DNA of 7,304 nt from Sulfurovum sp. (GTDB lineage Bacteria > Campylobacterota > Campylobacteria > Campylobacterales > Sulfurovaceae), in contig JAUXGC010000063.1 of NCBI GenBank assembly GCA_030622375.1, positions 1 to 7,304 on the forward strand. The letters run 5' to 3'. Shown in pieces: positions 5,399 through 7,304 of this stretch (positions are counted from its first letter, which is position 1; each line of letters begins with the position of its first letter). The notes beneath the pieces are model-generated. The model searched no databases, was not told the DNA's origin, and worked only from the letters and a program-made list of their open reading frames with translations. The position numbers were made by a program, and so were the translations under genes.

Positions 5399-5801
5399 TG
5401 GCTCCAGCCTTGGCAATCCAGGACCAGGGGGATATGGTGGCATATTAGAGTTCAAAGGAAACCGTAAAGAGTATTTTGGTGGAAACGTACATACTACCAA
5501 TAACCGCATGGAGTTGCAAGGAGTTATTGAGGGACTTAAGCTTCTCAAAGAACCTTGTGGAGTAGAGGTCATATCTGATAGCTCTTATGTGGTAAAAGCT
5601 ATTAATGAATGGCTAAAAGGGTGGGTAAGGAAAGATTTTAAAAAAGTAAAAAATGTAGATTTATGGAAAGATTATCTTGAAGCTGCAAAACCACATAATG
5701 TTCATGGAACTTGGGTAAGAGGGCATAGTGGACATCCAGAAAATGAACGTTGCGATGAACTTGCATACAATGAAGCTCAGAGAATAAAAGCTACGTTATA
5801 A
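5358..5801 (+). CDS. rnhA: Ribonuclease HI
   Basis: RNase HI cleaves the RNA strand of RNA:DNA hybrids, removing R-loops and primer RNA. All catalytic residues are visible. Numbered from the TTG at 5358 they are D14 in [17 protein letters not shown]52 in NRMELQ, D74 in ISDSSYV, H123 in RGHSGH and D133 in RCDELA. The basic helix region [13 protein letters not shown] resembles the substrate-handle loop of the E. coli enzyme. I chose TTG 5358 because GAGGA (5348-5352) lies 5 nt upstream, giving 147 residues; an earlier TTG at 5346 would add four residues with a poorer ribosome site. Either way the gene begins inside the TPR gene, so translation is probably coupled. An rnc-aroC pair follows; rnhA-rnc-aroC order is familiar from Helicobacter. 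Confidence 0.96.
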   Translation: MQNQAQKQITLYSDGSSLGNPGPGGYGGILEFKGNRKEYFGGNVHTTNNRMELQGVIEGLKLLKEPCGVEVISDSSYVVKAINEWLKGWVRKDFKKVKNVDLWKDYLEAAKPHNVHGTWVRGHSGHPENERCDELAYNEAQRIKATL

Positions 5802-5878
5802 TTACTCTTTTAGCTAGCATAACTGTGTCACAAAGGGCATTTTGCAACCAAGTCAAAACCAAACAAAGGAACAAAAGA

Positions 5879-6550
5879 ATGAACAGCTACGTTCACTTAG
5901 AAAAACAACTTAATTATATATTTACGAACAAGCAGTTGATTATTGAAGCTTTGACACATAAAAGTGATAAAAAACCTTACAATAATGAAAGGCTTGAATT
6001 CTTAGGAGATGCTGTACTTGACCTTATTGTGGGCGAATATCTTTTTTTAAAATTTCCCAATTCAGACGAAGGTATACTTTCAAAAATACGTGCTTCATTG
6101 GTAAACGAAAGCGGTTTTACCCTTTTAGCACAGAAGCTAAACTTGGGAAAATATATTTTTCTCTCTTTGGCAGAAGAAAACAATAATGGAAGAGGTAAGC
6201 CCTCTTTACTATCTAATGCTTTTGAAGCTGTTATTGGTGCGGTTTATATTGAAGCTGGATTAAGTACTGCAAAAGAGATTACTATTAAGCTACTCGAAGA
6301 GTGTCATCCTAAAATTGATTTGAAGTCTCTATCTCAAGACTATAAGACTGCCCTTCAAGAGTTAACTCAAGCTACACATGGAGTAATACCTCTTTATGAA
6401 ACACTCGGCTCTTATGGACCAGATCACAAAAAAGAGTTTGAAGTTGCCATTATACTAGACGATAATACTGTAAGTACGGCAAAAGGGAAAAGTAAAAAAG
6501 ATGCCCAACAAAAAGCAGCAAAGATTGCATTAAGAAAACTAAAAGGATAA
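5879..6550 (+). CDS. rnc: Ribonuclease III
   Basis: RNase III cuts double-stranded RNA in rRNA precursors, mRNAs and sense-antisense duplexes. With the ATG at 5879 the protein has 223 residues, close to the 226 of E. coli. The catalytic domain shows the signature [14 protein letters not shown] (E40 and D44) and [11 protein letters not shown] (E116). The dsRNA-binding domain runs from about 154, [11 protein letters not shown], to the end, with the [17 protein letters not shown] helix. The residue matching the metal-ligand D114 of E. coli is N113. The start is supported by AAAGGA (5865-5870) 8 nt upstream; an in-frame GTG at 5825 would add 18 residues unlike the family and has no ribosome site. 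The gene follows rnhA after 77 nt and its stop is 3 nt before aroC. Confidence 0.97.
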   Translation: MNSYVHLEKQLNYIFTNKQLIIEALTHKSDKKPYNNERLEFLGDAVLDLIVGEYLFLKFPNSDEGILSKIRASLVNESGFTLLAQKLNLGKYIFLSLAEENNNGRGKPSLLSNAFEAVIGAVYIEAGLSTAKEITIKLLEECHPKIDLKSLSQDYKTALQELTQATHGVIPLYETLGSYGPDHKKEFEVAIILDDNTVSTAKGKSKKDAQQKAAKIALRKLKG

Positions 6551-6553
6551 ACA

Positions 6554-7304
6554 ATGAATACTTTTGGCAAAAAACTTACACTAACTACTTTTGGAGAGTC
6601 GCACGGTAAAGCTCTAGGGTGCATTCTTGATGGAGTGCCTGCTGGGCTTAAGATAGATGAAGATTTTATTCAGTCTGAGCTAGACCGTAGAAAACCTGGG
6701 AAAAGCAAACTTGAAACCGGACGCAAAGAGGATGATAAATTTGAAATACTCTCTGGGACTTTTGAAGGAATAAGCACGGGAACACCTATATCTATGATTA
6801 TCTTTAACACAAATCAAAAGTCTAAAGATTACGATAGCGTTAAAGACCTTTTTCGTCCTGGACATGCAGACTTTACCTACTACCACAAGTATGGATTACG
6901 AGACTACCGTGGTGGTGGTCGTAGTTCTGCACGAGAGACAGCCGCAAGAGTCGCTGGTGGGGCTATAGCAAAATTAATGCTAAAAGAGCTCGGCATATCT
7001 ATACAGGGTGGGGTTTGTGAGGTGGATGGTATTAAAGGAGTAGTACAAGATTTTGAACATGCAAAAACCTCTAAAATGTATGCACTTGACCCTAATATGG
7101 AAGAGGCACAAAAAGTTGCTATCTTAACAGCTAAAGAAAATCATGATTCAGTGGGTGGGGTAGTTTTGACCACTGCCACAGGGGTGCCCATAGGTTTAGG
7201 CGAACCCCTCTACTACAAACTTGATGCTATTTTGGCAGAAGCAATGATGGGCATCAATGCAGCCAAAGCAGTAGAGATAGGTGACGGTATAGCGAGTACA
7301 CACC
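6554..7304 (+). CDS. aroC: Chorismate synthase (partial, 3' end off window)
   Basis: AroC converts 5-enolpyruvylshikimate-3-phosphate to chorismate, the last common step to aromatic amino acids, folate and quinones, using reduced FMN. About 250 codons are present of the usual 350-370. The first signature TFGESHGKALGCILDGVPAG begins at residue 12 with H17 in the active site. The second, HADFTYYHKYGLRDYRGGGR followed by SSARETAARVAGGA, lies near residues 105-138. The ANHDSVGG-type segment reads KENHDSVGG here. The third signature lies beyond the right edge. The ATG at 6554 has AAGGA (6543-6547) 6 nt upstream, inside the last codons of rnc, so it is translated from the same message. No lesion is seen in the visible part. 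Confidence 0.98.
   Translation, partial: MNTFGKKLTLTTFGESHGKALGCILDGVPAGLKIDEDFIQSELDRRKPGKSKLETGRKEDDKFEILSGTFEGISTGTPISMIIFNTNQKSKDYDSVKDLFRPGHADFTYYHKYGLRDYRGGGRSSARETAARVAGGAIAKLMLKELGISIQGGVCEVDGIKGVVQDFEHAKTSKMYALDPNMEEAQKVAILTAKENHDSVGGVVLTTATGVPIGLGEPLYYKLDAILAEAMMGINAAKAVEIGDGIASTH

Noticed and set aside
5390..5572. Minus-strand 60-residue frame antisense to rnhA
   Set aside because: It is opposite the conserved RNase HI catalytic region and has no independent support.
5825..5878. N-terminal extension of RNase III from a GTG at 5825
   Set aside because: The added 18 residues do not fit the family, whereas ATG 5879 has a good AAAGGA site and gives the expected length.
5802..5878. 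Separate rnc promoter in the 77-bp rnhA-rnc gap
   Set aside because: The only -10-like strings are weak (CATAAC); co-transcription from the upstream promoter is simpler.
5977..6886. Minus-strand frames at 5977-6183, 6424-6624 and 6680-6886
   Set aside because: They lie antisense to well-supported rnc and aroC and show no motifs.
1..7304. CRISPR array, IS element, prophage, toxin-antitoxin or defence cluster
   Set aside because: No regularly spaced repeats, transposase or integrase motifs or short toxin-antitoxin pairs were found; nearly all sequence is explained by housekeeping genes.

Overview
The window reads as an ordinary chromosomal housekeeping segment of a Campylobacterota (epsilonproteobacterial) genome, probably from the free-living Sulfurimonas/Sulfurovum side of the phylum. 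The reasons are AT-rich, tightly packed genes, extended -10 promoters (TGnTATAAT) without clear -35 boxes, epsilon-type protein sequences, and the grouping of dnaG, a TPR gene, rnhA, rnc and aroC, which I recall from Campylobacter and Helicobacter. The genus assignment is inference only. I see no phage, IS element, CRISPR array or defence system.

Layout. Bases 1-965 (minus) hold a Y-family DNA polymerase of the DinB type, cut by the window edge in its C-terminal domain. Bases 1088-1163 (minus) are a tRNA-Ala(GGC) with its own promoter. Bases 1223-4298 (minus) are a likely dnaG operon: DNA primase, then a PP-loop tRNA-thiolation-like protein, then a small cytoplasmic parvulin. Diverging from dnaG, the plus-strand operon 4355-7304 carries a membrane-anchored TPR/zinc-ribbon protein (LapB-like architecture), RNase HI, RNase III and chorismate synthase (cut by the right edge). 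The two operons leave from back-to-back -10 boxes only 10 bp apart.

Together the genes cover replication priming (DnaG), removal of RNA from RNA:DNA hybrids (RNase HI), dsRNA processing (RNase III), lesion bypass (DinB), tRNA supply and probably tRNA thiolation, protein folding (parvulin), and the last step of the shikimate pathway (AroC).

The most unusual DNA structure is between dnaG and the PP-loop gene. The last 50 bp of the dnaG coding repeat are present a second time, perfectly conserved, 143 bp further on, just before the start codon of the next gene. The 93 bp between the copies contain a 12-bp hairpin that pairs fully only in the RNA made from the minus strand. The downstream copy retains a TATAAT box and a GGAG Shine-Dalgarno motif positioned for the next gene, so it may now act as that gene's promoter and ribosome-binding region. 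Other points of interest are two genes (dinB, dnaG) whose -10 box ends exactly 6 nt before the ATG, predicting leaderless mRNAs, and a DinB with an insertion of about 43 residues. No convincing undescribed multi-gene system is present.
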